64,000 nt of DNA, taken from assembly GCA_016785225.1 (NCBI GenBank), contig JAFBJZ010000946.1, positions 496,001 to 560,000 of the forward strand. Reading direction: 5' to 3'. Both the position numbers and the translations under genes were made by a program. The stretch is from Psettodes erumei. Its lineage: Eukaryota; Chordata; Actinopteri; Pleuronectiformes; Psettodidae. The notes below the pieces were generated by a model. It was not told the DNA's origin. It was given only the letters and a program-made list of their open reading frames with translations, and did no database searches. Shown in pieces: positions 1 to 10,902 of this stretch (its first letter is position 1; the number at the start of each line of letters is the position of its first letter).

Positions 1-199
1 TTGTTTGTGAACCCAAAGATTAAAATTCAGTGCTCAACTTAAACCCATGACGGTAAAATCTATGAATTATATCAGAAATCTTTGTGTAGCTTTAGACTTG
101 GACTTAAATTTCAACAGCCACAATTGCAAAATTAACCTACTGTCATCTTGAATCATAGAAAGAGTTGTCCAAACAAGATAGAGAAAAGCTTCATTGTGC

Positions 200-512
200 A
201 TTCATTTCCTGCAGGCTAGGCTATTGTAATGTGTTTGCACATGTCTGACTAAAAAAAACAACATGACAGCAGCTGATAATCCAGAGTGCTGCTGCCAGAG
301 TCTTCATTAACACAAAAAAAAATGGAGCACACCATACCGGTCCGTAATTACATCTCTGATCGACATGCACACCCCTCAGGTCATCTGGGACAGGTTTACT
401 CTGCGTTTCCGGGATCAAAACTAAACAAGCTGAAGCAGCTTTCTTCAAAGTATTTGCATTCCTCTGTAAAGCACTTTAAATTTCCTTGTGTCTAAGTGGT
501 GATGTTGATAAA
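200..512 (+). mobile_element. Decayed non-LTR retrotransposon (L2/Maui-like LINE) 3' end
   Basis: In the + strand frame, codons around 275-335 spell a passage like IQSAAARVFINTKKN, resembling the IQNAAARVLT-type motif in the C-terminal reverse-transcriptase region of many fish LINEs. Stops interrupt it (TGA near 246 and 263). The block closes with GTAAAGCACTTTAAATTTCC (from about 467), like the 3' tails of L2-type LINEs. It is therefore a truncated, dead 5'-deleted copy. The exact clade is uncertain, and open frames here on either strand are only chance. Confidence 0.6.
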
Positions 513-943
513 CGTAACTTGCCATGCAGGAAAAAATGTAACATGTTATTAAAAATGGCTTGTTAACAATGGCTGCTTTGCTTTCCAAATACTAGATATT
601 TTATTATCAGCGATGCAATATCATGTCACCTCCTGTTACAGTCATTGCAGGTTGAACTGGGGTTATTTCATCTATTTCATATGTTGTTGAGAAATTTACC
701 CATTCAAATGCATCATATTTTATAACTGAACATTCTGTACAGCAAATAAATGTAATATTTCCATGCAAAGCGAATATAACTGTGAAATGAAGATAATGGA
801 GAAAAAAGTATATAATTTCATATTTTTAATTTAATAATTTCAATTTAATATTTACATGAAGGGAAAGGGAAAGTTTGGCCTTCAACGTGAATTAGTCTGA
901 GTGGGAGGCCGTTGAGTCGACGCCAATTCAGTCGCAGTGTTTT
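513..943. other. AT-rich intergenic DNA upstream of napb
   Basis: This is AT-rich sequence between the LINE relic and the CTCF-type site. No coding potential, RNA gene or repeat array is seen. Confidence 0.6.
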
Positions 944-958
944 GGCGCCACCTGCTGG
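944..958 (-). promoter_or_regulatory. Consensus CTCF-type binding site
   Basis: Read on the minus strand, the site is CCAGCAGGTGGCGCC. It agrees at all 15 positions with the core CTCF consensus CCASYAGRKGGCRSY. It sits about 430 bp upstream of the napb start codon. Occupancy cannot be judged from sequence. Confidence 0.55.
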
Positions 959-1099
959 ACATAGACGCATCGTACGCTGGTGGTGTTGCTTCGTGAGGAT
1001 AAAATGTTTTATTCTGTGGTTACAGCGAAGATAAAAAATAAAAAAATAAACGTGACTACATACATTTTCGTATTTAACGGCGAAAAACTAAACCGAGGG

Positions 1100-1384
1100 T
1101 TAAATATATTTTTCGCGACTTACCGTTAGATATTACGTAACGCGGGATGTAAAAAATAGCGTCAGCATTCACCGGGAGTTGTAGTTTCATTTGCCCTGAA
1201 GCCGCCTGCGTTTGTCGCGCGAGGAACTCCAACTCCCGCGATGCCACGGCGCTCGCCTAAGCCGCTAGCTGGTGCACACCTACGCCGAATAAACCCGTCG
1301 ACTCTAATCCCCGCTGTACACAGCCGAATCCTCTGCGGGCATTTTATTGCCTCACCTTACGTTCGCCCCGCGTACAGAGAAGAA
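1100..1384 (+). promoter_or_regulatory. napb: napb promoter and 5' UTR region
   Basis: The DNA becomes CpG-rich just before the first napb coding exon. GGGAGTTGTAGT at 1174-1185 is the reverse complement of ACTACAACTCCC, close to the ZNF143/Staf promoter motif ACTACAATTCCC. A CRE-like ATTACGTAA lies at about 1132-1140. The transcription start probably lies between about 1190 and 1350; its exact position is not visible. Confidence 0.5.
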
Positions 1385-4300
1385 ATGGACAACTCCGGGA
1401 AAGAGAAGGAGGCGATTCAACTAATGGCCGACGCTGACAAAAAAGTCAAGTCCTCCGGCTCTTTTTTGGGAGGGATGTTCGGAGGGTAAGGCAGCACTGC
1501 ACCAAAGAGCGGACGGCTAGCGAGCGTTAAGTTACAGCGGCAAAGTTGGCACGCAGCCCTATTTCTGCACTTACATGCATTCAGTCGGCTCGCCCTGTGT
1601 AGACGCATTGTAGGAAAACCGGAGGAAGGCGACACACGGCAATCATCCCTGCATGCCAGTTAGCTAAGTTAGCTGAGTTAGCTGCGATCCTTGTAAACAT
1701 GCCAGGAGAGCACGACTCCGGTTGGCCTGGGAGCTACGCAGAAATAGCCTGCGCCGAGCTAACTTAGCGGGTTAAAAATATCTACTTTGACATTGTTTGC
1801 AGCCTTCATCCGTGGCTTCACCCAGTCTCCGCATTACGACAGGATGCACATGTGTCAGCCTGCGTTTTATTTGCCGAACAGTTGATTCCATCACGTTGGC
1901 ATTTATTTACGGCTCCGGGCGTTTACTTTCACATTTTAGCGTGGAAACAGTGGAAGGCAGCCTCCGCTTAAGGATGCAAACCCATTGACTTCTGACCTGG
2001 CGTCGTAATCCCCCGAGGCGGAGACCGTGAATGTGCTGCTATTTTTTTTTTTTTTAAACACAGCGGCGTTAACAGTGTGGCTCATTACAAATGGTCACTT
2101 TCACCAGGGCGAGTCATTAAACGCACGAGTTAATCCCCAAAACACACACAGACCCGGCGGGCGCACCGCCATGACGGCAGGTGCTGTTGCGCGAGTCACG
2201 CTGATGGTCGTGGCGGCCTCACTCAGATTTTCATTGACTCTATACCACGACTACTTGGTATGGCATCCCCTTCAGGAATAGAGTGGCAATTACCATATCA
2301 AACTTAACATGGAGAAGCAGTTGGCAAGTGCTTTTCCACAGGATTCATTAGAAAGGTGCTCCTGTGTGATTGTCATTGCAGAGATTGCAGACTTTCTGCT
2401 TTCTATCCCCTTTACGTCTCTCGGTGATGCAGGGGAGCTCCTTTTAGAACTGTGTTATTTAGATCTAATAAATGCAGGGCCATGTCACGGATGAATAATT
2501 TGCCATAGAGATGGACGTTATTGTCCCGCGTGACCGCCGGCTGTTCCTACCAAGCAGTTCTTGCGCTTGATAACTCTCGGCAGGCTTTGTGCCTGGTAGT
2601 TCTGTGGCCCGACCCGAGCCGTGATGTAATGCTCTGCCGTGACCGACTGGCCAGAGCGCGATCATGATGACAGGGAGCTCCCAGGGGCCCACTTCTCGTC
2701 ATGGGGGGACGGAGATCTATGTTGCCTGTGCAGAGGGATTTATTTAAGCCAGTCCACCAGTCTGAGCATTGCATCACCCTGAGAAATGCAGCATCCGGGC
2801 CTGTGGAACAGTTCCCTATGATGTCATTTCGGGTTAATTTACTGTACAACGTGTAGACCAGACTGCTTTTTTTTTAGCTTATCTTTTGCATATAATAGCA
2901 AGTATGGACATTTGTGCTGTATTCAATTCCTTCACAATTGATTTCTCCTTTTCTTTTGGTTCCTAGAGGACATCACAAAGTGGAAGAGGCGTGCGAGATG
3001 TACTGCAGAGCGGCCAACATGTTCAAGATGGCCAAAAACTGGAGTGGTGCGCTTGGCCGCTTTCTTCTTAAACTGTCCAACCTGTCAATTTCAGCCCTGC
3101 TTGAGAGGCTGTAGGATTATGTGCTGTTTTTTTTTTTGGGCTCTGTAACTGCAAAGTGCAGCACTTTTGCAGGTGCCACAAGTAAAAAAAAAAAAAAAAA
3201 CAGGTGGAATGATGTGCATAAATAAGATAGTCAGCTAAATGCAAAGTGCATTAAATGTCCTGTTTGTCTTTCTTTTGTCCTCTTTGTCTTCAGCTGCCGG
3301 AAACGCCTTCTGCAAGGCGGCGCGTCTCCACATGCAGCTGCAGAACAAACACGACTGCGCCACCAGTTTCATCGATGCAGGAAACGCTTACAAGAAGTCT
3401 GACCCGAACGGTAAGAGGCGGCCGAGCTCAAACCTGACATCAGTCCACCTCTTACCCTGTTCCACAGCTCTGATCAGACTCTGACCTTTGCTGTACATTT
3501 ATTGCAGCCCTACATATATATTATCTGCCCCTGATTAAAACACTTCAGAGTGTTTTTACAGTTTTACTACTTGCTTTACTGAATACTGCTTTTCATGCCC
3601 TGCGGTGAGGAGATGAGGCTGTACAAGAGGGACATGACAGGAAATTAATCAAATCTCCAGAGAGATCTTTGTTGATCCAGTATTCTTTCGAGCTTACCAA
3701 AACATGCTGTATCTCCCCAGGCTGAATCCTCATATTGTTGACAGGAAATGGGCACGGTTTAACACGGAGTCTCAGGCTGCACTTCAGCACGGGGGCGCAT
3801 TTCACTTTTTTTTTTACCGTCGGCCTCAGTTGCCTTGCTGTTGATATTTCCAGCAATTGATCATGCAGGAGTTATTGCCCTTGATTTGCCTGGCATTTAC
3901 TGTTAGCTGATTTATTAGGGCTCTTTGTTCTCTTTGTGGCCTCATCTAATATTCTCCTCAGCGCAGATGTGTCCATTGGTCTTTTTGGGGGGGGGAGGGT
4001 CAGTTGGCTTATGTGTTTGGTTGTAGACAGAAGAGGAGGGTCCTGCTTGTGCTTTTGTTTTATCTTCTGCGTCCCATGTCTGTCTGAAGAGTGTTAAATG
4101 TGAGCCGCCGTTTGTCTTCCTCTCCGTTCACCCTGTTAACATTTCGTGTTGACCGACCGTGCAGCGGGTTCTGTCGGATGTTAACGAAACTAACCGTGTC
4201 TAACTGTTCCCTCCTCTTCCCTTTTTTATGCTGCCAAAAGAGGCAATCAAGTGTTTAAATGCTGCCATCGATATATACACAGACATGGTAAGATGCACGC

Positions 4301-6124
4301 AGAAAGTCTCCATCTGTGCTCCCTGTCCGCCACAGCAAATCTGGCCCTTTGGTAACTGGAAAAACCTCATGCACATTGCCGCGGCAGGCTGACTCTCCCT
4401 TCATCCACATCCTCCCAGCACACACCCCCGCTCATTCAACGCCGACACCTCGATGAAATTGCCCACTCGCGATTCCCCCCTTTTAGCGGGGATTCACCTT
4501 TCGGGAGCTCAAACCTTGTAGACGCGAAGCCACGGGGCCGCCGAGAGCGTAACAAAGCACCTTTCAGCCGACCGGAGAGGCGGCTGTCCATAGATTTATC
4601 CTCTCCTCCTCCTCCCGCAGGGGAGATTCACCATCGCAGCCAAACACCACATCAGTATCGCGGAGGTCTACGAGGCGGAGCTGGTGGATATCGAAAAGGT
4701 AACGTGACACAGTCCACATGCAACCGTGATGGAAAGGAAATATTTGTTTTGAAGAACACTTAGCAGTGTTGTTTTTTCTTTTTCGCAAAGGCTATTGCGC
4801 ATTATGAACAAGCGGCAGACTACTACAAAGGAGAAGAATCAAACAGGTACTGCTCTCACTTTTGCTTTTTACCACAATAAAAAAAAAATGTATTTCATCT
4901 CTGTTATCCTTATCTCTAAAATCTGGCCAGTGATCATTTATACAACTACGCACTGTTGTATTAATCACCCACTATAGTTTATTGGTGATCAGAGGAAACC
5001 TTTTCCAGTGCAGAACATGGTTTAGGTTCATTTACAGCTCCACTTGATGAAATAAAAAGTTGAACAAGCTGTTTGCCTTGTTGAACCCTTTCTTTAGTTC
5101 TGCCAACAAGTGTCTGCTGAAGGTGGGGGCTTACTGCGCCCAGCTGGAGCAGTACCAGAAGGCCATCGAGATCTACGAGCAGGTGCGCGCTACTCGGGTT
5201 TGCGCGTCGCGCTTTCCGCTTTCTCCGCCGCCGCCGCCGTTGCGTAACGCGCTCTGTGTGCGGTTCGATCGCATCTAGGTTGGGGCCAACACGATGGACA
5301 ACCCGCTGCTGAAGTACAGCGCCAAAGAGTACTTCTTCAAAGCCGCCCTCTGTCATTTCATCGTGGACGAGCTCAACGCTAAGGCGAGTTTATGCCGTCG
5401 TGGTTCGGCCTCGGGATATGGGTCGGGGAGGCGCGGTTTTTTTTTTTTTTTTTTAAACACGCCGTGTCTCCACAGATCGCTGTTGAAAAGTACGAGGAGA
5501 TGTTCCCGGCTTTCTCCGACTCCAGAGAATGCAAGCTGTTGAAGGTAACTCTGTTGCTGAGAACAGGGGAGAATCTGACGGCTTACTCCCCCCCGCCGTC
5601 TGTTTTGCCTCTGTGCGTAACCTACTTTTTTTTTTTTTTTTGTCTCGACAGAAACTTCTGGAGGCGCACGAGGAGCAGAACAGCGAGGCTTTCACAGACG
5701 CAGTAAGTCTTGCGCAGGAAATCCCACCGCCTCGGCATATTGTTGAGTTCCGTTGGATCCCTTGTGTGTTCAGGACGTTGGAATCCACTCGGCCTCCCGG
5801 GAGCCTGTGTTTTTGTGAAGCCAGCGCAGGCTGCGAAACGTTTTAACGTCGCGTTAGGTTTATACATAAGCAGTGCTAGAGTTTGAACCTCGCCGATGTG
5901 CGGCTTGTCATAAATGCAGTTAAGCGCAACAAATTAAGCAAAGTGAGCAGAACCTTTGAATCCTAATTCGGCGAGGATGGAAAAAAAAACAAACAAACGC
6001 TCGTCTCTTTTTCCGCCTGCAGGTAAAGGAGTTTGACTCCATCTCCCGTCTGGACCAGTGGCACACGACCCTCCTGCTGCGCATCAAAAAGACCATCCAG
6101 GGAGACGAAGGGGATCTGAAATGA
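1385..6124 (+). CDS. napb: Beta-soluble NSF attachment protein (beta-SNAP), 11 coding exons
   Basis: This gene encodes the SNAP adaptor that recruits the ATPase NSF to spent SNARE complexes so that they can be taken apart after membrane fusion. Coding exons by splice consensus and conserved frame are 1385-1485, 2967-3046, 3294-3410, 4241-4287, 4621-4698, 4791-4846, 5098-5182, 5279-5383, 5476-5544, 5652-5702 and 6023-6124. Together they give 296 aa, against about 298 for vertebrate beta-SNAP. The family signatures are present: MDNSGKEKEA at the N terminus, RAANMFKMAKNW, AAKHHISIAE, YKGEESNSSANKCLLK, and the NSF-stimulating C terminus SRLDQW..LLLRIKKTIQGD. Diagnostic positions (CNAAIDIYTDM written as CLNAAIDIYTDM, VGANTMDNPLLKYSAK, FIVDELNAK, EEQNSEAF) favour beta over alpha-SNAP (NAPA). 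The start at 1385 has a strong context (A at -3, G at +4). Intron 8 uses a GC donor. Which fish paralogue (a or b) this is cannot be decided here. Confidence 0.96.
1486..2966 (+). other. napb: napb intron 1
   Basis: The intron opens with GTAAG directly after the first coding exon and ends with TTCCTAG before the second. At 1.48 kb it is the largest napb intron, as is common for a first intron that holds regulatory DNA. A short iteration of GTTAGCT(A/G)A is seen at about 1661-1687, with a T run at 2041-2055. No gene was recognised inside it. Confidence 0.75.
5384..5475 (+). other. napb: napb intron 8, non-canonical GC-AG intron
   Basis: Exon 8 must end with the codons for LNAK, and exon 9 (IAVEKYEEMFPAF) resumes in phase 0 after CTCCACAG. 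The only donor that keeps the frame is AAG|GCGAGT, which begins with GC. The nearest GT, four bases further on, would shift the frame. The rest of the donor fits the strong consensus typical of GC-AG introns. The intron is 92 bp with a long T run at about 5438-5454. Confidence 0.85.
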
Positions 6125-6201
6125 AAGGAATCGCAGGGGCAGAGATGCAGCATGGAGGGACAGATCCATCGCGCATGCTTTCACACACAAACACACAACC
6201 C

Positions 6202-6248
<47 letters not shown>

Positions 6249-7226
6249 TCGCCTCACCCGGAGAGCGGCGTCTGCTGCTGATTCTGAAATATTCCGCCGC
6301 ACACTGCTACACTGTCAGAATACTATCTTTGCTTTCCCTACAAGCATATTCCAATCTGGTCAGAACGTAAATCCTCTCGCCCTCGCCTCTGTCCAGGGGG
6401 TTGCTGCGTAAATTTATTTCCTGTTGGAATCTGTCCCGGGGGATTTCAGAGCGGTATACTGTATCGAAACTAACGTTAGTATTGACGACGAGCACTGCAT
6501 GTTTTGTACCATTATTGTTTCCTAGTCAGACGCAGCTTGATTTATTCACTTTTTTAAAATCTAGTTTATTGTATATTACTTAAATGTCTTGGTTTGCTGT
6601 ACATAAAGATGATCACGGTGTGTATGGGGCTTAAAGAATGTGCTATTATCTTAATTTGTAAAGAGTAGAAATAGGAGGAGACGGATTAAAAGTGTCATGG
6701 TTGTTCTTAAAGCTCGTTACCATAAGAAAAACGATTTTGTTTTCATCGCCCATGGGGAGGGACTCTTCTCGACGAAGGGATATGATATGCACCAAGTGTC
6801 GACTGTTAAACCTTTTTTACCTTTCGTCACGACCTGACGATCACTTTTCCACACGTCGCTCCCGATTCTTAATCACTCGCGTTTCTTTAGGCCCCGCTTT
6901 GCTCCGTCTTCCCAGGGCGGTAGTCTTGGGATGGCGCGCGTTATGAGTCGCCCACCCCCCCGCCCTCGCCGTGTTGTGTTGTGAGCCACTCGGGCCGAAG
7001 GTTCGCTCGCCGCCGTGCGCCTTTCCGACCTGGCCGGTCGCTGAGCATGCCGCCGTGTGTAGATTAGTGCCGTGTCACGTTCGCTAGCGAGTCAGACCAA
7101 AGTTTTTACCCGAGGGTCGGTCGCCCTGCGTATCCCGCTTCTCCCAGATGGAATGACGGTGGACCTTGGATATGACCTGTATGCTTGTGCGAACGGACAA
7201 TAATAAAGGTATTACATCCCGTGCTG
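6125..7226 (+). other. napb: napb 3' UTR
   Basis: This stretch follows the napb stop codon and has no further conserved coding. It holds a (CA)n array at 6204-6243, an ATTAAA at about 6684-6689, and ends near a canonical AATAAA at 7202-7207 that is the likely main poly(A) signal. The 3' end is inferred from the signal only; no transcript evidence is available. Confidence 0.6.
7202..7207 (+). terminator. Candidate poly(A) signal of napb
   Basis: An exact AATAAA lies about 1.08 kb after the napb stop and about 410 bp before the stop codon of the convergent gene gzf1. It is the first full canonical signal downstream of napb. Cleavage would be expected within some 10-30 nt. Confidence 0.6.
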
Positions 7227-7302
7227 TCCTGCCTTTGACCTGATGTATGGAAGTCTTGCAACGTTGACAACGGTGCTGCAAGTGCTGACCCAACGCCTTC
7301 AT

Positions 7303-7308
7303 TTTAAT
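7303..7308 (-). terminator. Candidate poly(A) signal of gzf1
   Basis: On the minus strand this reads ATTAAA, about 310 bp beyond the gzf1 stop. It is the best signal variant seen before the facing napb poly(A) signal about 100 bp further on. A canonical AATAAA was not found in this gap. Confidence 0.35.
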
Positions 7309-7615
7309 TGTATTCAATATTGCTTTATGCCACATTCCACATTTATGAGACACATATATCCTGCTAGTCATATCTAATACCTCGATTATACCTTAGTTAC
7401 AGATCTTGAGCATGTTCTTGTGGGTCTTAAGGAATAAGGGGGCGATAAACACTGACCATCACATCTAAGTGTCTGTTAACGGAACACTGGTAAAACGAAT
7501 CGGAACACACATTCAGACATTGCTAACTCCCAAAGTATGCGCACAGAACAGCGTGACGTGAGGGGTTTGGCGATGCACGCGCAGTTAAAAAGGTCTTCAT
7601 GTTTACATGCCTTCC

Positions 7616-10600
7616 CTACGCAGCCTCCCGCTCCGAGGCCGGTTTCGCTTCAGCGAAAGAGGCCTCCGCTGTCCTTTGCTGGCCTTCACTTTGGACAGCT
7701 GCCGTTTGTTCTTTGCCGCAAACCCTGTCGCCGACGATCACGGTCTGAATGTTGGGCTGCAGCAAGTCTATCTCAGAGGTGGCCCTGGCCTCCGAAACTG
7801 GAGCCAAAATGGTCTGTGAGGCGGCGGCTTCCAGGACAGATGACGTCGACACGGTTTGGATGTCGGAGACTGGCGCCAGTGTGCCGTCGGGGGCGGGTAG
7901 CGAGAGAACTGAGGGGATGGACAAAGAGGCGGGGGACGACTCCGAGGACAGGGGGATAGGGTGGGCCACAGACACAGGTATGGTGAAGGGGACGGGGATG
8001 GCCGAACCGTCTAAGGAAATAACGCTGGCCCCTGTTCTGTCCGTGGTCATGATGGGCTGAATCTGGGTCCCAGGCGGCACTTCGGTGTGGATCACAGTGA
8101 TCCCGCCGAGGGCGCCGTGACTGACCAGAGCGATGGTTCCGTGACTGGTCCATTCAGACGGGAGGGTAACTGACTCGGCCGGAACCACAGTGGACTCGGC
8201 GTTGGTTTTCCCGGCAGCAGCATTACCAGCACCAGCAGGAACGCCGGCGGCCCCGCTTTTCCTCGCCGAGCTCTTCTTCTCCCCTGCTCCCGCTTTTTCC
8301 GTCTTCCCCTTAGCGGGGGATTTGCCGGGAGACTTCTTGTCCTCCACGTTTCCCTCCAGCACCACCAGGTATGTCTTCCAGGGAGCGTCCGAGTCGTGAA
8401 TCTGCAGGTTGAAAGAGCTCGAGTTATCGCCGTTGCTCCGATCGTTCGCCGGCGGCGAGATGGCCCGCGCTTACCATGGTGTGCCTGCGCAGGGTGGACT
8501 TGTCGGTGAAGGTGCGGTTGCAGAGGCCGCACATGTAGGGTTTCTCCCCCGTGTGAATGCGCTGGTGCCTCTGCAGGGCGTTGAGCTGGGTGAACTGCTT
8601 CTCGCAGTCCTTGCAGCTGTACGGGCGCTCGCCTAGCGACAAACAACACCCAGGGCGTGACCAGGAGCTCGGGCCGAAATGGCCCAAAACCCCGTGGAAA
8701 AACACGTCAGCGATCGTTACCCGTGTGTATCTTCAGATGCTGGTGGAGGGAGTTCCTCTGAGCGAAGCCGCGGCCGCACTGCTCGCACTTGTACGGCTTG
8801 GAGCCGGTGTGGATGTTGGAGTGGTGCCTCAGGTATTCTTTCGATGCAAAGCTTTTCCCGCACGCCTCGCACATGAAAGGCTTCTCTCCTGAAGAACAAA
8901 AAAAAAAAAGAAGGCGGGGAGGGAAAAAAAATTCTTTTCACGTGTGGTCTGATATGCGAAAAAAACAACAACGAGGCATTCTCCAGCTAAGGCAGATGTT
9001 AATGGGGATTGTGTCGGAAAAAAGAAAGAAACTACACTAAATATTCAGGAATATAAAGAGTAGTGTTGGTCTCACCTGTGTGCGACCTCTTATGATAGGC
9101 CAACATGTGCTTCTGCGTGAACCGGGCATCGCACTCGTCGCATGCAAACGGCTTCTCTCCCGTGTGAGTCCTACAGCCGAAGGGGGGGGCAGCTGTCGTT
9201 ATTAAGATCTGAGTTTCTGCGGGATTCAGGGGGACGGGGGGCAGGGTGGACTCTTCCCTGTCTGTACCTGCGGTGCATCTTGAGGGCGGCGTTCTGGGTA
9301 AACCTGGCCCCGCAGTCGCTGCACTCGAACGGCTTCGTGCCCGAGTGTATCCTCTCGTGCAGCAGCAGGGCGGTTTTGGAGCTGAGCGCCTTTCCGCAGT
9401 CGGGGCAGACGTGACGCAGGTTGTTCCGTTCGTGTACCTGAGAGGCGACAGGGGTGTGCACGTACGTTAGTGTGGGGAGGAGAAAAAAAAACAAACACCG
9501 TACACGACTTTCAGATACAGAAATCTCGTGGCATGTCATCAACCCCCACCTGTCTCTGATGGCGGACGACATCCTTCTTCCGTTTGAAGGTTTTGGTGCA
9601 GGAGTCGCAGGCGAAGAGCCGCTCGTTACTGTGGACGTGCTTTTCGTGGATTTTCAGGTTGCTGCGGTTGGCGAAGGTCTGCAGGCAGGTCTCGCAGCGA
9701 TAGACGACGTCCGCTTTCACTCCATGGTACGTGCTGGCCGAGAGAGCGGTCACAGTGATGGCAGAAGACAAGCAAATCAGCGCTTTGTACTTTTTTCTCC
9801 CGACATGAAGGATTGACCAGGCTCTTAATTAAACCCAGGAGAACCGTCACGTCCTACCTGATGTGCTTCAAGTAGCTTCTCTCGTAGTGGAAGGTCCGTT
9901 GGCATTTGTTGCACTGGAACTGGGCTTTGGATGTTCTTTTTGATGTCTCTTTGGACTGTCCCTCCTCCTCCTCCTCTTCCTCCTCTTCCTCCTCCTCCCC
10001 TCCTCCTCCTCCTCCTCCTCTTCCTCCCCGTCCTTCCGCACAGACAACAACAGGGGGTCACCAGGATCATTACCCTGCATGTCATCATCACATTTCCAGT
10101 CGTCCACGTCAGAGGCTGGCATTCCCAGCAAGGACTCATCTCCTTTGTCTGCCTGACTTTCGGGCTGAGCTTCCACTTCTGCCCTGTCCTCACACTCCGT
10201 GTCCTCGTTGGAAACTTGGTTTTCGGCACTGGAAGCCCCTCTCTTCGCATTCAGACCCCGCTGAAGGACCTGACGGCCAGCCAGCCTCTGTTTTGCCCGT
10301 CTTCTTTGTCTTTTTTCATCATTCGCCGGATTCTTGGCCTTGAGTCTTTTCGAAACGGCTTCTCTCTCAGAGCTCTGCGGCGAGAGGTGGCGCTTCAGAG
10401 ATACGCTTTCCGGATGCTTCTTCCCCGTGGCTCTTTTTTCTGCCTTTTCACCTTGCAGGTCATCTTTAGCCCCGCCTTTTGATGCAGACATCGTCTTCGC
10501 GGGTTTTTGTGCAATTCCAGCGCCCATGGCCTCGCCGCATACCTCTGACAGATCACCACAGTCCAACAACTGCGCCGCCTCCCGAACGTCACCGATCTCA

Positions 10601-10902
10601 TCTCTGGCAACTTCGACTTTGCCAGTGTAGGCGAACTCCAGAAACTTGGAGAAATCGCTGGGGCGCACGTTGGACAGGGACACCACGTCTCGCGCTGCAC
10701 CCTGGGAGAGAAGGGTCTTCTTGAAGTAGCCGCTGGACGCGGCAAGCACCACCTGGTGGGCCCGGAACTCCTGCGCGTCCCCCAGGTAGTCCACCTGCAC
10801 GGTGACGTCACTGAGCTGCCCACGCAGCCGCAGCTGATGCAGAGACGCCAGAAGGTTCTCATGGTGCGACCTGGAGGTGAGCTGAACCACTTTCACAACC
10901 AT
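7616..10902 (-). CDS. gzf1: GDNF-inducible zinc finger protein 1-like BTB/C2H2 repressor, 7 coding exons, with one frameshift
   Basis: This gene encodes a nuclear DNA-binding repressor of the BTB-zinc finger (ZBTB) class. Coding exons in transcript order are 10902-9858, 9733-9550, 9437-9268, 9170-9076, 8888-8721, 8632-8475 and 8401-7616. The BTB domain covers about residues 15-130 (LSDVTVQVDY, FRAHQVVLAA, FLEFAYTGKV). A basic linker with RLAGRQV and a Glu tract follow. Then come ten C2H2 fingers, such as YRCETCLQTFANRSNLKIHE, FKRKKDVVRH, ALSSKTALLLHERIH, FTQLNALQRHQRIHTGEKPY and RTFTDKSTLRRHT. Finger order and spelling match vertebrate GZF1, including IHDSDAPWKTYLVV after the last finger. Allowing for one missing base at about 9997-10000, the product is about 868 aa, longer than the roughly 711 aa of human GZF1. 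Introns are 73-187 bp. The gene is convergent with napb, as in human. Confidence 0.93.
9961..10027 (-). repeat. gzf1: GAG-rich (polyglutamate) tract in gzf1 exon 1, with frame break
   Basis: The coding strand is a run of GAG/GAA codons giving an acidic stretch, as in human GZF1, which also has a Glu-rich run before its fingers. A GGGG interruption (plus-strand CCCC at 9997-10000) breaks the triplet register. Upstream the frame reads Glu after KDG. Downstream of the break the same frame reads Arg, while the finger frame reads Glu again followed by GQSKETSKR. One base (an A in a GAG codon) appears to be missing. Confidence 0.8.

Noticed and set aside
1385..6124. Alpha-SNAP (NAPA) as the identity of the first gene
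   Set aside because: Paralogue-specific positions (CLNAAIDIYTDM, VGANTMDNPL, FIVDELNAK, EEQNSEAF) match beta-SNAP.
9868..10902. Stand-alone 344-aa BTB protein
   Set aside because: The frame turns Arg-rich inside the Glu repeat and misses the zinc finger that lies in the next frame of the same exon; a frame break explains it better.
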